In this document: piece by piece, positions 25,251 through 34,338 of the stretch | How the letters are laid out: each line of letters starts with the position of its first letter | Position numbering within the stretch: the stretch's first letter is position 1 | NCBI RefSeq assembly: GCF_024105635.1 | Contig: NZ_WYDQ01000001.1 | Coordinates: 3,906,501 to 3,970,500, forward strand | DNA: 64,000 nucleotides | Source: Oceanicola sp. 502str15 | GTDB taxonomy: Bacteria > Pseudomonadota > Alphaproteobacteria > Rhodobacterales > Rhodobacteraceae | Direction of reading: 5' to 3' | Translations under genes and position numbers: made by a program | Notes under the pieces: model-generated | What the model saw: the letters and a program-made list of their open reading frames with translations, nothing else | Told to the model about the DNA's origin: nothing | The model's database searches: none

Positions 25251-26150
25251 ATGCAGATCATCGACGCCCACCACCACATCTGGGACCCGACGCAGAATTA
25301 CCATCCCTGGCTGTGTGATGACGCGCCGATCCCCTTCCGCTACGGTGATTATTCCGCCCTGAGGCGCCCCTACCTGCCTGCGGATTACCGGGCCGACGCC
25401 GGAAAATATGAGGTTGTCGGGTCGGTCTACGTCGAAACCGAGTATGACCCGGAAGACCCGCTGGGCGAGGTGGAGTGGATCACCGCCATCAGCCGTGACG
25501 CGGGCTTGCCGACGGTCGTGGTGGCGCAGGCCTGGCTCGACCGGGCGGGCCGTGAAGAGCTGCTGGCGGCCCACGGCGCACATCCGCTGGTGCGCGGCAT
25601 CCGCCATAAACCAGCCTCCGCTCCGGCGGCGGACAAGGCCGCGCGCGGAACGCCCGGTTCGATGGACGATCCGGCCTGGCGCGAGGGCTACGCGCTGCTT
25701 GCGCCTAATGGCTTGTCGTTCGACCTGCAAACGCCGTGGTGGCATCTCGATGCCGCCGCCGACCTTGCCCGTGACTTCCCCGAAACCCGGATCATCCTCA
25801 ACCACACCGGCCTGCCCGCCGACCGAGCGCCAGAGCCGCTCGCGCGCTGGCGGGAGGCTCTGCACGGCATGGCCGAGCACCCCAATGTTGCGCTCAAGAT
25901 CTCCGGCCTCGGGCTGCCCGGTCAGCCCTGGCGGGTGGACGACAACCGCAACATCGTTCTGACAGCCATCGAGGCCTTCTCGCCCGAGCGCGTCATGTTC
26001 GCCTCCAACTTCCCCGTCGACTCCCTCGTCGCCGGGTTCGAAACCATTTTCGACGGGTTCGCCGAGATTACTTCGGGCTTTTCCGAAGCCGAGCGGGCGG
26101 CCATGTTCCGCGACAACGCCCGCCGCATCTACCGCATGGAGAATGTATGA
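25251..26150 (+). CDS. Amidohydrolase-family lactonase-like protein
   Basis: A 299-aa TIM-barrel protein of the amidohydrolase-2 group, related to L-rhamnono/L-fucono-lactonases and 2-pyrone-4,6-dicarboxylate lactonase. The metal/active-site segments are IIDAHHHIWDP at the N-terminus, GIRHKPA (HxxP-type), IILNHTGLPADRAP and the late MFASNFPVDSLV with its Asp. In a TRAP operon with sugar-type enzymes, hydrolysis of an aldonolactone is the best guess. It starts five bases after the RpiB-like gene and overlaps the next gene by four. Confidence 0.82.
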   Translation: MQIIDAHHHIWDPTQNYHPWLCDDAPIPFRYGDYSALRRPYLPADYRADAGKYEVVGSVYVETEYDPEDPLGEVEWITAISRDAGLPTVVVAQAWLDRAGREELLAAHGAHPLVRGIRHKPASAPAADKAARGTPGSMDDPAWREGYALLAPNGLSFDLQTPWWHLDAAADLARDFPETRIILNHTGLPADRAPEPLARWREALHGMAEHPNVALKISGLGLPGQPWRVDDNRNIVLTAIEAFSPERVMFASNFPVDSLVAGFETIFDGFAEITSGFSEAERAAMFRDNARRIYRMENV

Positions 26151-27040
26151 CTGCAAATGCCAACCTTCCCCGGATCGGCTTCGTCGGGCTGGGCATCATG
26201 GGCGCGCCGATGGTCCGCCGCCTGCTGTCTCAGGGCTTTCAGGTCACCGTGTGGAATCTCGAGCCCGAGCGTGCCTCCGAGGTCGTGCCCCATGGCGCTA
26301 TCTGGGCCGAGAGCCCCGCGGCGGTGCGCGAGGCCAGCGACATCCTCGCCATGTGCGTGCTCCACGCAGAGGCGGTCCGCAACTGCTGCTTCGGGCCGCA
26401 GGGGTTTGACAAGGCCAGCAGCGGCGCGAAGCTGATCGTGGATTTCTCCACCGTCGCCCGTGATCTGACGCTGGAGATCGCCGCCCGCATGGCGGAGCAT
26501 GGCGTCGGCTGGGTCGACGCCCCCGTCTCGGGTGGGCCGGACCCGGCAGAGACCGGCACGCTCACCGCAATGATCGGAGGTGCCCCGGCGGATGTGGAGC
26601 GCGCCGCGCCAGTTCTTAGCGCCTTGACGCGCACAGCCACACATCTCGGTCCGCTCGGGGCAGGGCAAGTGGCAAAGACTTTGAATCAGGCCATCGTCGG
26701 CACCAACTATGTTCTCATGGCAGAGGTCATCACGCTGGCGCGCCGCGCCGGTATCGACCCCGCCTTGTTGCCCGACGCCCTCGCCGGCGGCCTGGCCGAT
26801 AGCCAAATACTTCAACGCACCTACAAGCAGATGGCATCGGATGATTTCGATCCACCCAAGGCCTATGCCCGCCAGCTATCCAAAGACATGAAGGCGCTGG
26901 CAGACTTCGTGGTGGAGCAGGGTGGGGGAATGCCGCTGATCGACCGCGCGGTCGAAACCTACGTGAGCTATGCCGAAGACGGCAACGCCATGTCGGATGC
27001 GGCGGCCATCAGCGCCTACTACAGCAAAAAGAAGTCATGA
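26147..27040 (+). CDS. 3-hydroxyisobutyrate / tartronate-semialdehyde reductase-family dehydrogenase
   Basis: A 297-aa beta-hydroxyacid dehydrogenase. The Rossmann motif is GFVGLGIMGAPMVRRLL, the substrate-binding block is DAPVSGGPDPAETGTLTAMIGG and the catalytic Lys is in GQVAKTLNQAIVGTNYVLMAE. It uses NAD(P)H to interconvert a 3-hydroxy acid and a semialdehyde. With the lactonase and isomerase genes it suggests a short sugar-acid route ending in tartronate semialdehyde or similar. It is last in the TRAP operon, and a hairpin follows. Confidence 0.87.
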   Translation: MTANANLPRIGFVGLGIMGAPMVRRLLSQGFQVTVWNLEPERASEVVPHGAIWAESPAAVREASDILAMCVLHAEAVRNCCFGPQGFDKASSGAKLIVDFSTVARDLTLEIAARMAEHGVGWVDAPVSGGPDPAETGTLTAMIGGAPADVERAAPVLSALTRTATHLGPLGAGQVAKTLNQAIVGTNYVLMAEVITLARRAGIDPALLPDALAGGLADSQILQRTYKQMASDDFDPPKAYARQLSKDMKALADFVVEQGGGMPLIDRAVETYVSYAEDGNAMSDAAAISAYYSKKKS

Positions 27041-27046
27041 GGGCTT

Positions 27047-27072
27047 CCGGGCGGCACAGCGGCGCCGCCCGG
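27047..27072. terminator. Bidirectional terminator-like hairpin
   Basis: CCGGGCGGC (27047-27055) pairs with GCCGCCCGG (27064-27072) over an 8-nt loop. It lies in the 40-base gap between two convergent genes, where a shared terminator is expected. There is no strong T-run on either side. Confidence 0.65.
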
Positions 27073-27080
27073 TGTAGTCT

Positions 27081-28199
27081 TCAGGCAGCCTCTTCGAGGA
27101 GCGCCACATAATCGGCATGGGTCAGCGGCACCGGGTTCGTGGCCGCCGAGTGATCCTTCAGCGCCGCATCGGCCACGTCCTGCCACTGGCTGCCATCGAA
27201 GCCGATCTCGCCGAGGGTCTTCGGCAGGTTCAGCCGGGCGCAGAGCGCCGCGAAATGGCCCGCCGCATCTCCACCGGCGATCCCGAGCCGCGCGCTCATC
27301 GCTGCAAATTTGTCTGCGGCCGCCGCCGCATTTCGCCTTAGGACCGGCGCCAGAAGGATGCCATTCAGCGTGCCGTGGTGCGGGTTGATGTCCTTGTAGG
27401 CGCCAAGCGGATGCGAAAGCGCGTGGATCGCCCCCAACCCCTTCTGAAAGCACAAACCGCCCTGCAAGGACGCCATCATCATGCCGCTCCGTGCCTCGGC
27501 ATCTTCCGGGTTACTGACCGCGCGCTCGATGTGGGTGACGGCGCGCTGCAACCCGTCGAGGGCGATGGCGTCGGCCACCGGGTTTTCACGCGGGCTGAGA
27601 TAAGTCTCGACGCAGTGGCTGATCGCATCAATGCCGGTGGCGGCGGTGAGCCCGGCAGGCAACCCATAAGTCAGCTCCGGGTCGCAGAGGGCCAGTCGCG
27701 GAATGAGGTGTGGCGAGATGAGGCCCACCTTGCGCCCGTCCTCCAGCGTCATCAGAGAGGCGCGGCCCACCTCGCTGCCGGTACCGGAGGTGGTCGGGAT
27801 CGCAATGATCGGCACAATCGGCTTGATCCGCGCAATACCACCTTCGATGGCAGCGTAGGTTGCCAGCGCCCCTTCGTGGGTCACAAGCAGGCCGACCGCC
27901 TTGGCAAGGTCGATGGGCGAGCCGCCGCCCATCGCAATGATGCTGTCGCAGCCCTCGGCGCGAAATTGCGCGGCTGCCTCGCGCGCGGCCTCCTCCGTCG
28001 GGTTGCCGGGTGTGCCGTCGAACACCGGCAGCGGCTCTGAGAGCGCGGCGTTCAGCCGATCCAGCAAGCCGGCGGCTGCAATGCCCTTGTCGGTCACGAT
28101 CAGTGGCCGCTGTGCCCCAATGCCCGCGCGCAACTCGTCAATCCGGTTCAGCTCACCTGCGCCGAATTCAATCTGGGTGAGATAGTTGATAGTGGCCAA
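27081..28199 (-). CDS. Iron-containing alcohol dehydrogenase
   Basis: Group III metal-dependent alcohol dehydrogenase, 372 aa. NAD binding is by SIIAMGGGSPIDLAKAVGLL and PTTSGTGSEVGRASL. Metal ligands are in GIDAISHCVETYLSP (Asp, His) and HALSHPLGAYKDINPHHGTLNG (two His). It probably reduces or oxidises an aldehyde intermediate such as lactaldehyde, glycolaldehyde or a hydroxy-semialdehyde. It sits downstream of the enolase-superfamily gene with a 48-base gap, apparently in one minus-strand operon. Confidence 0.87.
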   Translation of the reverse strand: MATINYLTQIEFGAGELNRIDELRAGIGAQRPLIVTDKGIAAAGLLDRLNAALSEPLPVFDGTPGNPTEEAAREAAAQFRAEGCDSIIAMGGGSPIDLAKAVGLLVTHEGALATYAAIEGGIARIKPIVPIIAIPTTSGTGSEVGRASLMTLEDGRKVGLISPHLIPRLALCDPELTYGLPAGLTAATGIDAISHCVETYLSPRENPVADAIALDGLQRAVTHIERAVSNPEDAEARSGMMMASLQGGLCFQKGLGAIHALSHPLGAYKDINPHHGTLNGILLAPVLRRNAAAAADKFAAMSARLGIAGGDAAGHFAALCARLNLPKTLGEIGFDGSQWQDVADAALKDHSAATNPVPLTHADYVALLEEAA

Positions 28200-28247
28200 A
28201 TTCCGGCCCTCCCTGTGCTTTCTTGATTGTCCTTGCAGCCCGCGAGC

Positions 28248-29351
28248 TTAGGCGAGCTTGTATTTCTCTGCCGCCTCGGGGTTGATCTCCAGCCCGAGGC
28301 CCGGCGCCGTGGGCGGCTCGAGATAGACCCCGTCGGCCTCGACACGCTCCGAAATTCTCGGACCGCTAAAGAGCATCGTCTGGATGCCCAGCAGGGCATT
28401 GTCCAATTTAAAGTACTCAAGCCACTTCACGCTTTGCAGCCCGCAGGCGAGGTGAATGTGTATCGGCTGAAGGTTCCACGGCGAAACCACGCGCCCATGG
28501 GCCACGGCATGATCGTGGATCCGCATCCACTCGGTGATCCCGCCGCAGATGGCCGCGTTGGGTTGGGCGATATCGATGCCGCCGTACTCGATCAGGGCTT
28601 GGTATTCGTGGAGCGAGGTATGCTGCTCTCCGCCGGCGATATGCACGTCACCGGCCCGGGCCCGCACTGCGCGGTAGCCCGCAAAGTCCTCTGGCTGCAC
28701 CGGCTCCTCCAGCCAGTAGATATTGTGCCGTTCCCATTTGCGGAGCTGCTGTAGCGCCGTATCCACGTCCCAGGTTCCGTTCACATCGACCATCAGCAGC
28801 ACGTCCTCCCCGATTGCCTCGCGCACGGCGGCGACCCGGGCATCGGCCTCCTGGATGGTCACATGGCTGCGCGCGCCCCGGATCTTCAAGGCGCGGTGGC
28901 CATCGGCCACGTAGGAGGCGGCGCGCTCGGCCAGGTCGGCGGGGGGCATGTGGTGGGCGCAGTTGATGTAGGTCGGCACCTTGTCGCGTCGCCCGCCTAC
29001 AAGCTCTGAAAGCGTGCAGTTGGCGGCTTTGGCACGCAGATCCCAGATCGCGAAATCGAGCGCCGAGATGCAGACCCGCACAATGCCCTCGCCGCCTCGG
29101 CGCGGGATCGTCCGGAACATGCGCTCCCAGAGGTCACGGTGCAGCATGGCGTTGGCGCCGATGATCTGAGGGACAAGCACATTTGCGATCAGATCGCGAA
29201 AGATGTGCCCCACGCCACGTGGCGCGCTGGCAAAGCCCGTGCCGACCAGCCCGCTCTCGGTTTCAAGCTCCACCACCACGACCTCGCCAATGTAGGCATC
29301 CCCCGCCTCGCCCCCATAGGCCGACACTTTGGCGTTCACGATCTTCAGCAT
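28248..29351 (-). CDS. Mandelate racemase/enolase-superfamily acid-sugar dehydratase
   Basis: A 367-aa MR-subgroup enolase-superfamily protein. The three metal ligands are in MVDVNGTWD (Asp), YWLEEPVQPED (Glu) and IAGGEQHTSLHE (Glu). The base motif at the end of strand 2 reads HRALKIRGARS (KxR rather than KxK), and a late His is in NLQPIHIHLACG. KxR variants occur among acid-sugar dehydratases, so dehydration of an aldonate or aldarate is likely; the stereochemistry cannot be read. The start at ATG 29351 is set by the conserved N-terminus MLKIVNAKV. The frame stays open upstream through antisense DNA, which is ignored. Confidence 0.84.
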   Translation of the reverse strand: MLKIVNAKVSAYGGEAGDAYIGEVVVVELETESGLVGTGFASAPRGVGHIFRDLIANVLVPQIIGANAMLHRDLWERMFRTIPRRGGEGIVRVCISALDFAIWDLRAKAANCTLSELVGGRRDKVPTYINCAHHMPPADLAERAASYVADGHRALKIRGARSHVTIQEADARVAAVREAIGEDVLLMVDVNGTWDVDTALQQLRKWERHNIYWLEEPVQPEDFAGYRAVRARAGDVHIAGGEQHTSLHEYQALIEYGGIDIAQPNAAICGGITEWMRIHDHAVAHGRVVSPWNLQPIHIHLACGLQSVKWLEYFKLDNALLGIQTMLFSGPRISERVEADGVYLEPPTAPGLGLEINPEAAEKYKLA

Positions 29352-29394
29352 CCCATGGGGTCTCCCTTGCGCGGGCAAACTGCCCTGATTTGAA

Positions 29395-29408
29395 TTTGGC
29401 ATACCATA
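29395..29408. promoter_or_regulatory. Predicted GntR operator, dehydratase side
   Basis: TTTGGCATACCATA matches the TTTGGNATNCCANA pattern seen at 14830 and 29491. It lies 43 bases upstream of the dehydratase start, on its promoter side. Confidence 0.5.
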
Positions 29409-29490
29409 ATTCTCGAATCCTCCGGACTTCAATAGGCAATATGGCGCGTTAAATATCTGTAAATTCATGGATCCATCTTGTGCTTGGACT

Positions 29491-29504
29491 TTTGGAATGC
29501 CAAA
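29491..29504. promoter_or_regulatory. Predicted GntR operator, KGSADH side
   Basis: TTTGGAATGCCAAA is identical to the 14-mer before tctC at 14830-14843 and lies 108 bases before the KGSADH start. With 29395-29408 it gives two sites in one divergent promoter, spaced by 96 bases. Confidence 0.55.
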
Positions 29505-29612
29505 TATCCCGAAATCAGGAATCACCGAGGCTCGCGAGCGCTCGTCACGCCAGAGCGGTTTCCCGATCCGCCGAAGTGGCTCGCATGGCCTGAAAGAAGG
29601 AGGACTATTCAC

Positions 29613-31124
29613 ATGCTGATCGGCAAACATCTGATCGCAGGCAACTGGGTTGCGGCGAGTGAGGTTTTTTTCTCGGAACCGGCCCATGGCGCCGCACATG
29701 CGTTCTCGGTCGGCACGCCCGAGCTGGTGAACAAGGCCTGCGAGGCCGCCGAAGAGGCGTTCTGGACCTACGGCTATGCCTCCCGCGAGACCTGCGCCAA
29801 GTTTCTCGACACCATCGCTGACGAGATCGAGGCGCGGGGTGACGAGATCACCGAGATCGGCACCTCCGAGACCGGCCTGCCCGAGGCCCGCCTGCAGGGC
29901 GAGCGCGGCCGCACCACCGGCCAGCTCCGCCTCTTTGCCAGCCACATCCGCGAGGGCAAACACCTCGACGTCCGCCACGACAAGGCCCTGCCCGACCGGG
30001 CACCGCTGCCCCGCCCCGACCTGAAGATGGTGCAACGCCCGATCGGCCCCGTCGCCGTCTTCGGCGCCTCCAACTTCCCGCTCGCCTTCTCCACCGCGGG
30101 CGGCGACACTGCCGCCGCGCTGGCCGCGGGCTGCCCCGTGGTGGTCAAGGGCCACTCCGCCCACCCCGGCACCGGCGAGATCGTCGCCCAGGCCATCGAC
30201 GCCGCGATCAAGAAATGCGGCATCCACCCCGGCGTCTTCTCCCTCATCCAGGGCGGGAAGCGCGACGTCGGCACCGCCCTCGTCGAGCACCCGCTCATCA
30301 AGGCCGTGGGCTTCACCGGCTCGCTCGGCGGTGGCCGCGCCCTCTTCGACCTCTGCGCCGCCCGCCCCGAGCCGATCCCCTTCTTCGGCGAGCTGGGCTC
30401 GGTCAACCCGATTTTCATCCTGCCGCACGCCGCCAAGGCCCGTGGTGCGGCGATGGGCGAGGGCTGGGCCGGGTCGCTGACCATGGGCGCGGGCCAGTTC
30501 TGCACCAACCCCGGCATCGCCGTCGTCGAGAAGGGCGCGGACGGTGACGCCTTCGTCTCTGCTGCCAAAGCCGCGCTCGAAAAGGCCGCCCCGCAGACCA
30601 TGCTGACCGACGGCATCGCCAAGGCCTACCAGGACGGCAAGGCCCGCTTCGACGGCCGCAACGCGGTGACGGCCCTGCTGACCAACGAGGACGAGGGCCG
30701 CAACGCCTCCCCCAACCTCTACGAGACCGACGCCGCAGCCTACCTGCAAGACCACGCGCTGGGCGAAGAGGTCTTCGGCCCCCTCGGGCTGGTCGTCCGC
30801 GTCTCCGGCAAGGACGAGATGGAGACGCTGGCAAAAGGCTTCGAAGGCCAGCTCACCGCCACCATCCACATGGACGAAGGCGACACCGAGCGCGCCAAGG
30901 CCCTGCTCCCGATCCTCGAGCGCAAGGCAGGCCGCCTGCTGGTCAACGGCTTCCCCACCGGCCTCGAAGTGTCTGACACAATGGTCCACGGCGGCCCCTA
31001 CCCGGCCTCCACCAACTTCGGCGCCACCTCTGTCGGCACCCTCTCGATCCGCCGCTTCCTGCGGCCCGTGTGCTACCAGAACATGCCCGACGCGATCCTC
31101 CCCGAAGATCTCGCCGGAGCCTGA
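29613..31124 (+). CDS. Alpha-ketoglutarate semialdehyde dehydrogenase-like ALDH
   Basis: A 503-aa aldehyde dehydrogenase of the NADP-type KGSADH group. FGASNFPLAFSTAGGDTAAALAAGCPVVVKGHSAHPGT is the subfamily cofactor segment. The general-base Glu is in FFGELGSVNPIF and the catalytic Cys in MGAGQFCTNPGIAVV. The C-terminus has GRLLVNGFPTGLEVSDTMVHGGPYPAST. It oxidises 2-oxoglutarate semialdehyde, the last step of non-phosphorylative pentose, glucarate and galactarate breakdown. It is divergent from the acid-sugar dehydratase, which fits that pathway. The start at ATG 29613 has AAGGAGG just upstream. Confidence 0.9.
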   Translation: MLIGKHLIAGNWVAASEVFFSEPAHGAAHAFSVGTPELVNKACEAAEEAFWTYGYASRETCAKFLDTIADEIEARGDEITEIGTSETGLPEARLQGERGRTTGQLRLFASHIREGKHLDVRHDKALPDRAPLPRPDLKMVQRPIGPVAVFGASNFPLAFSTAGGDTAAALAAGCPVVVKGHSAHPGTGEIVAQAIDAAIKKCGIHPGVFSLIQGGKRDVGTALVEHPLIKAVGFTGSLGGGRALFDLCAARPEPIPFFGELGSVNPIFILPHAAKARGAAMGEGWAGSLTMGAGQFCTNPGIAVVEKGADGDAFVSAAKAALEKAAPQTMLTDGIAKAYQDGKARFDGRNAVTALLTNEDEGRNASPNLYETDAAAYLQDHALGEEVFGPLGLVVRVSGKDEMETLAKGFEGQLTATIHMDEGDTERAKALLPILERKAGRLLVNGFPTGLEVSDTMVHGGPYPASTNFGATSVGTLSIRRFLRPVCYQNMPDAILPEDLAGA

Positions 31125-31179
31125 CAGGCAAGCCGCCGCGCCGCGCGTGGGTGCGCTGCGGCATCGAAGCGCGGGGTAT

Positions 31180-31217
31180 CCACATCTTATCGCAACAACA
31201 ATGTGCCTTTCCCACAT
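31180..31217. promoter_or_regulatory. CCACAT elements upstream of the BKACE gene
   Basis: CCACAT occurs at 31180-31185 and 31212-31217, the second paired with an upstream ATGTG (31201-31205) as a short inverted repeat. The same hexamer appears twice between the divergent GAF/PucR regulator and CoA-transferase genes. This suggests binding sites of that regulator. Confidence 0.4.
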
Positions 31218-31275
31218 GTTTTCGACCTCACTTGCGGCGCTACACCAGCTTCGACGCCAATAACGAGGAAGAGCC

Positions 31276-32220
31276 ATGCGCAGACTGCGAAAGACGATCA
31301 TCACCTGTGCCGTGACTGGATCTGTCCATACACCGTCCATGTCGCCGGCGCTGCCCGTCACACCCGCCGAGATCACCGAGCAGGCGCTCGCCGCCGCCGA
31401 GGCCGGGGCCGCGGTTCTGCATCTGCATGCCCGCGATCCGCAGGACGGGCGGCCCTCGCCCGACCCCGCGATCTTCGCGCAGTTCGTGCCTCAGATCGCG
31501 GCACGGACCGACGCGATCATCAACATCACCACAGGCGGCAGCACCCGGATGACGCTGGACGAGCGGCTGGCCTATCCGCTGGTGGCAAAGCCGGAGCTGT
31601 GCTCGCTCAACATGGGGTCGATGAACTTCAGCTTTCACAAGGCTGCGCAGGGCGTCGAACACTGGCAGCACGACTGGGAGAAGCCCTATGTCGAGGGCAG
31701 CGAAGACCTGATCTTCCGAAATACCTTCCGGGACATGAAATCGGTCATCGCGCGGCTGGGGCAGGCGCATGGCACCCGCTTCGAGTTCGAGTGCTATGAC
31801 GTGGGCCACCTCTACAACCTAGCCTATCTGCGCGACGAGGGGCTGGTCGAGGGGCCGCTGTTCCTGCAATGCGTGCTGGGTATCCTCGGCGGGCTAAACG
31901 CGGATCCAGAGAACCTGTTCCTGATGCGCAGCACCGCCGACCGGCTGTTTGGGCGCGACGGCTATGCCTTCTCTGTTCTGGGGGCAGGTCGGCACCAGAT
32001 GGGCCTTGTCACAATGGGCGCGATCATGGGCGGACATGTGCGCGTCGGGCTCGAGGACAGTCTCTATATCGCGCGCGGCAAGCTGGCGCAGTCCTGTGCC
32101 GAGCAGGTGAGCAAGGTCCGCACTCTGCTCGAAGCCCTGTCGCTGGAGGTCGCAACCCCCGACGAGGCCCGCGCTATCCTTGGCACCAAGGGCCGCGACC
32201 GAACCGCCATCTCAGCCTGA
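31276..32220 (+). CDS. BKACE-family beta-keto acid cleavage enzyme
   Basis: A 314-aa member of the BKACE (DUF849, 3-keto-5-aminohexanoate cleavage enzyme) family. Members cleave a beta-keto acid with acetyl-CoA, giving acetoacetate and a new CoA ester. The N-terminus has ITCAVTGSVHTP, and the Zn ligands are in AAVLHLHARDPQDGRPSPD (HxH). INITTGGSTRMTLDERL, SLNMGSMNF and the late VRVGLEDSLYIARG (Glu/Asp) are characteristic. It has its own promoter region and converges with the GAF regulator gene, overlapping it by nine bases. Confidence 0.92.
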   Translation: MRRLRKTIITCAVTGSVHTPSMSPALPVTPAEITEQALAAAEAGAAVLHLHARDPQDGRPSPDPAIFAQFVPQIAARTDAIINITTGGSTRMTLDERLAYPLVAKPELCSLNMGSMNFSFHKAAQGVEHWQHDWEKPYVEGSEDLIFRNTFRDMKSVIARLGQAHGTRFEFECYDVGHLYNLAYLRDEGLVEGPLFLQCVLGILGGLNADPENLFLMRSTADRLFGRDGYAFSVLGAGRHQMGLVTMGAIMGGHVRVGLEDSLYIARGKLAQSCAEQVSKVRTLLEALSLEVATPDEARAILGTKGRDRTAISA

Positions 32221-34152
32221 GCCGCGCCGTCCCCGATCGGTGCCCGGAGCGGCAGACAGGTGGTCCAGTCGCAGAGCGACATGCAGCTCCAGAAATGTGG
32301 TCGGGTCATCCCAGCCGCCGGTGACATGGCGCAGCGTGTCCAGTCGTTGCCGGACGGTGTTCACATGCACCGACAGGCTGTCGGCCGTGCGCGCCATGTT
32401 ATGCTGGCAATCGAAATAGCACAGCAGCGTCCTGGCCAGCTGGGCTCGTCCTTTAGGGTCGCGGGCGCGGATCGGCGCCAGCCGCCGCGCCACCAGATCC
32501 CGGATGCGCTCAGGGTCAGCCTGCTCGAACAGACGCCCGAACAGGCCGATCTCGGCATGGTCGATCACGCGGGTCAAAGGCGCGATCCGCTGCATCACCC
32601 GCAGTGCACCCGACATCTCGCGCCAGGTGGCAGCGCAGTCTTCGAGTGCCGTGACGGGCGGCGAGAGCAGCCCGCCCGCCGTCACCCCGCGATCCTGGCG
32701 CTGCAACCGCTCCGCCAGTTGAGCGATTTCGGGCAACGGCCCGACCGCCAGATAAGCGTCGTCGACTAGGTCCACCAGCAGGCTCAGCCGCCCCGCCGCC
32801 GTTCGGACATGATCGGTTTGTGCCTCGCGGTCCGGTCCCGAGAAGGTGACGAGCAGCATCTGCACCGGCTCCTGCGCACCCATGTCCAGCCGGTCGCGCA
32901 CCGCCTCCAGCGTCGAGGCGTCGGGCGGCGAAACCAGCACCAGATGCCTCAGCAGCGTCGAAGCGGCGATCAGCTGATCCGCCTGGCGTTTCTCTGCCCA
33001 GAGCTTGGCGATCGACAGTGCCACCGCGCTTCGTTCGAGGTTGCGCAGCGGAATGCGCCCGATGTCGCCCTGATGGCAGATCACCAAGCTGTCGCCGCGG
33101 GGCAGCCCACCGTGCAGCGACAGCACGAGGGCGCGATCACCATCGCGTTCTGCCATCAGCTCGGAGCGTCCGCTGCGGCGCGAGCGCGCAATCGCAGAAA
33201 GAAGCGCCGCGTGGTCCATCTTTCCGTCGCGCAGAGCTTCCCCCAGCGTTCCGGAATAGCGGCTGTCAGCAACCTCGTCGCGAATCTGAAAGCCCGGATC
33301 GAGATAGAAGATCGCGCCCGACACCAGGCTTGCCATGCGTTGCATGAAACTCTGCAAGTCGGCGCCGCGTGCCAGTAGCGACATCATCTCGTCGTGGCTA
33401 TGGGCAGAGTCCTCGACCTCTGCAATATGCCGCTGAAGCGACCCACGGGCCTGTTCCGCCGTGTCCAGCGCCTCGGACAGTCGCGCGAAGCTGCGGGCGT
33501 TGTTCATTGCCACCCCGGCGTGCTGCGCAAAGGACCCGATGACCGAGATCTCGCGACCCGAGTATTTTCGGCTGTAGCGGTCTGCGACGAACAGCAGCCC
33601 CATGACCCGCCCTTCGGACAGGATCGGAAACCCCGCGAGCGAGGAAATGTTCTCGCGCCGGAACTGTTCATCCAGGGCCTCAGAATGGCGGAATCCCGTG
33701 TCATTCAAGTAATCGGCTGTGGTGAAGAAGCTCTTGGTCTGCATGATGTGGCCGACCACACCATGGAGGATGTCGGCCTTCATCTCGGCTGTGCCGGGCG
33801 ACAGGTTGCCCTCCGTGGCGTAGTTGCGAAACAGGCCTTCGTCCTCATCCAGCATGGTCAGCCAGGCAACATGCGCCCCCGCCAGGTTGCGCGCGCGGCT
33901 GACGATCTTGCCCAGCAGCTCTTTCAGCGAAAGTGTACTGGACAGGTCGTGCGCGGTCTCGATCAGGAGTGTCAGGCCCCGCTCGGCGAGCGCCGTTTCC
34001 TCCGGAGCTCGCGCCAGCCGACCGAGATCCTCGGCAAGATCAGCATGGTCGGTCCCCAGCTGGTCCAGCAGCGGCTGGACGGCTGACGCCTGCTGCCCCT
34101 CGACCATTTCGGCCACGATCCGCGATACCAGCGGCAGGCTGTCGCGCTCCAT
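32212..34152 (-). CDS. GAF-domain PucR/CdaR-type transcriptional regulator
   Basis: A 646-aa cytoplasmic regulator from ATG 34152. The GAF domain spans about residues 60-220 ([21 protein letters not shown] to [20 protein letters not shown]). A middle region follows a short coiled segment, and the C-terminal PucR-type HTH is [36 protein letters not shown]. The GAF domain probably senses a small metabolite. It is divergent from the CoA-transferase/LIV operon and convergent with BKACE. It is likely the activator of both, through the CCACAT-containing promoters. It is not a sigma-54 activator because no AAA+ domain is seen. Confidence 0.87.
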   Translation of the reverse strand: MERDSLPLVSRIVAEMVEGQQASAVQPLLDQLGTDHADLAEDLGRLARAPEETALAERGLTLLIETAHDLSSTLSLKELLGKIVSRARNLAGAHVAWLTMLDEDEGLFRNYATEGNLSPGTAEMKADILHGVVGHIMQTKSFFTTADYLNDTGFRHSEALDEQFRRENISSLAGFPILSEGRVMGLLFVADRYSRKYSGREISVIGSFAQHAGVAMNNARSFARLSEALDTAEQARGSLQRHIAEVEDSAHSHDEMMSLLARGADLQSFMQRMASLVSGAIFYLDPGFQIRDEVADSRYSGTLGEALRDGKMDHAALLSAIARSRRSGRSELMAERDGDRALVLSLHGGLPRGDSLVICHQGDIGRIPLRNLERSAVALSIAKLWAEKRQADQLIAASTLLRHLVLVSPPDASTLEAVRDRLDMGAQEPVQMLLVTFSGPDREAQTDHVRTAAGRLSLLVDLVDDAYLAVGPLPEIAQLAERLQRQDRGVTAGGLLSPPVTALEDCAATWREMSGALRVMQRIAPLTRVIDHAEIGLFGRLFEQADPERIRDLVARRLAPIRARDPKGRAQLARTLLCYFDCQHNMARTADSLSVHVNTVRQRLDTLRHVTGGWDDPTTFLELHVALRLDHLSAAPGTDRGRRGSG

Positions 34153-34218
34153 TCCTCTTCTCCCCTCTTCGTGCCGTGCAGCAAGCCGCCCCTGATGGTG
34201 AAAACAAACATGCTTGGC

Positions 34219-34256
34219 CCACATAAAAAGGCCACGGACATGGAGAATGTCCACAT
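34219..34256. promoter_or_regulatory. CCACAT elements in the divergent regulator/CoA-transferase promoter
   Basis: CCACAT occurs at 34219-34224 and 34251-34256, 32 bases apart. This is the same spacing as the pair before BKACE (31180 and 31212). Matching number and spacing make a common regulator site plausible. Confidence 0.45.
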
Positions 34257-34338
34257 ATCCTGTCACCCTGGATCATGGAAGGTTTTGGCGGAAACGGACA
34301 GGCGGCCGCAAGAGCCGCTGCTTCCAGGGAGGACTACC

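Noticed and set aside
29352-31376. Open frame of the enolase-type dehydratase continues upstream, antisense to the KGSADH gene, to more than 1000 codons
   Set aside because: The conserved protein starts at MLKIVNAKV (29351). The extension is low-complexity antisense translation of a high-GC gene, and the promoter with two operators lies inside it.
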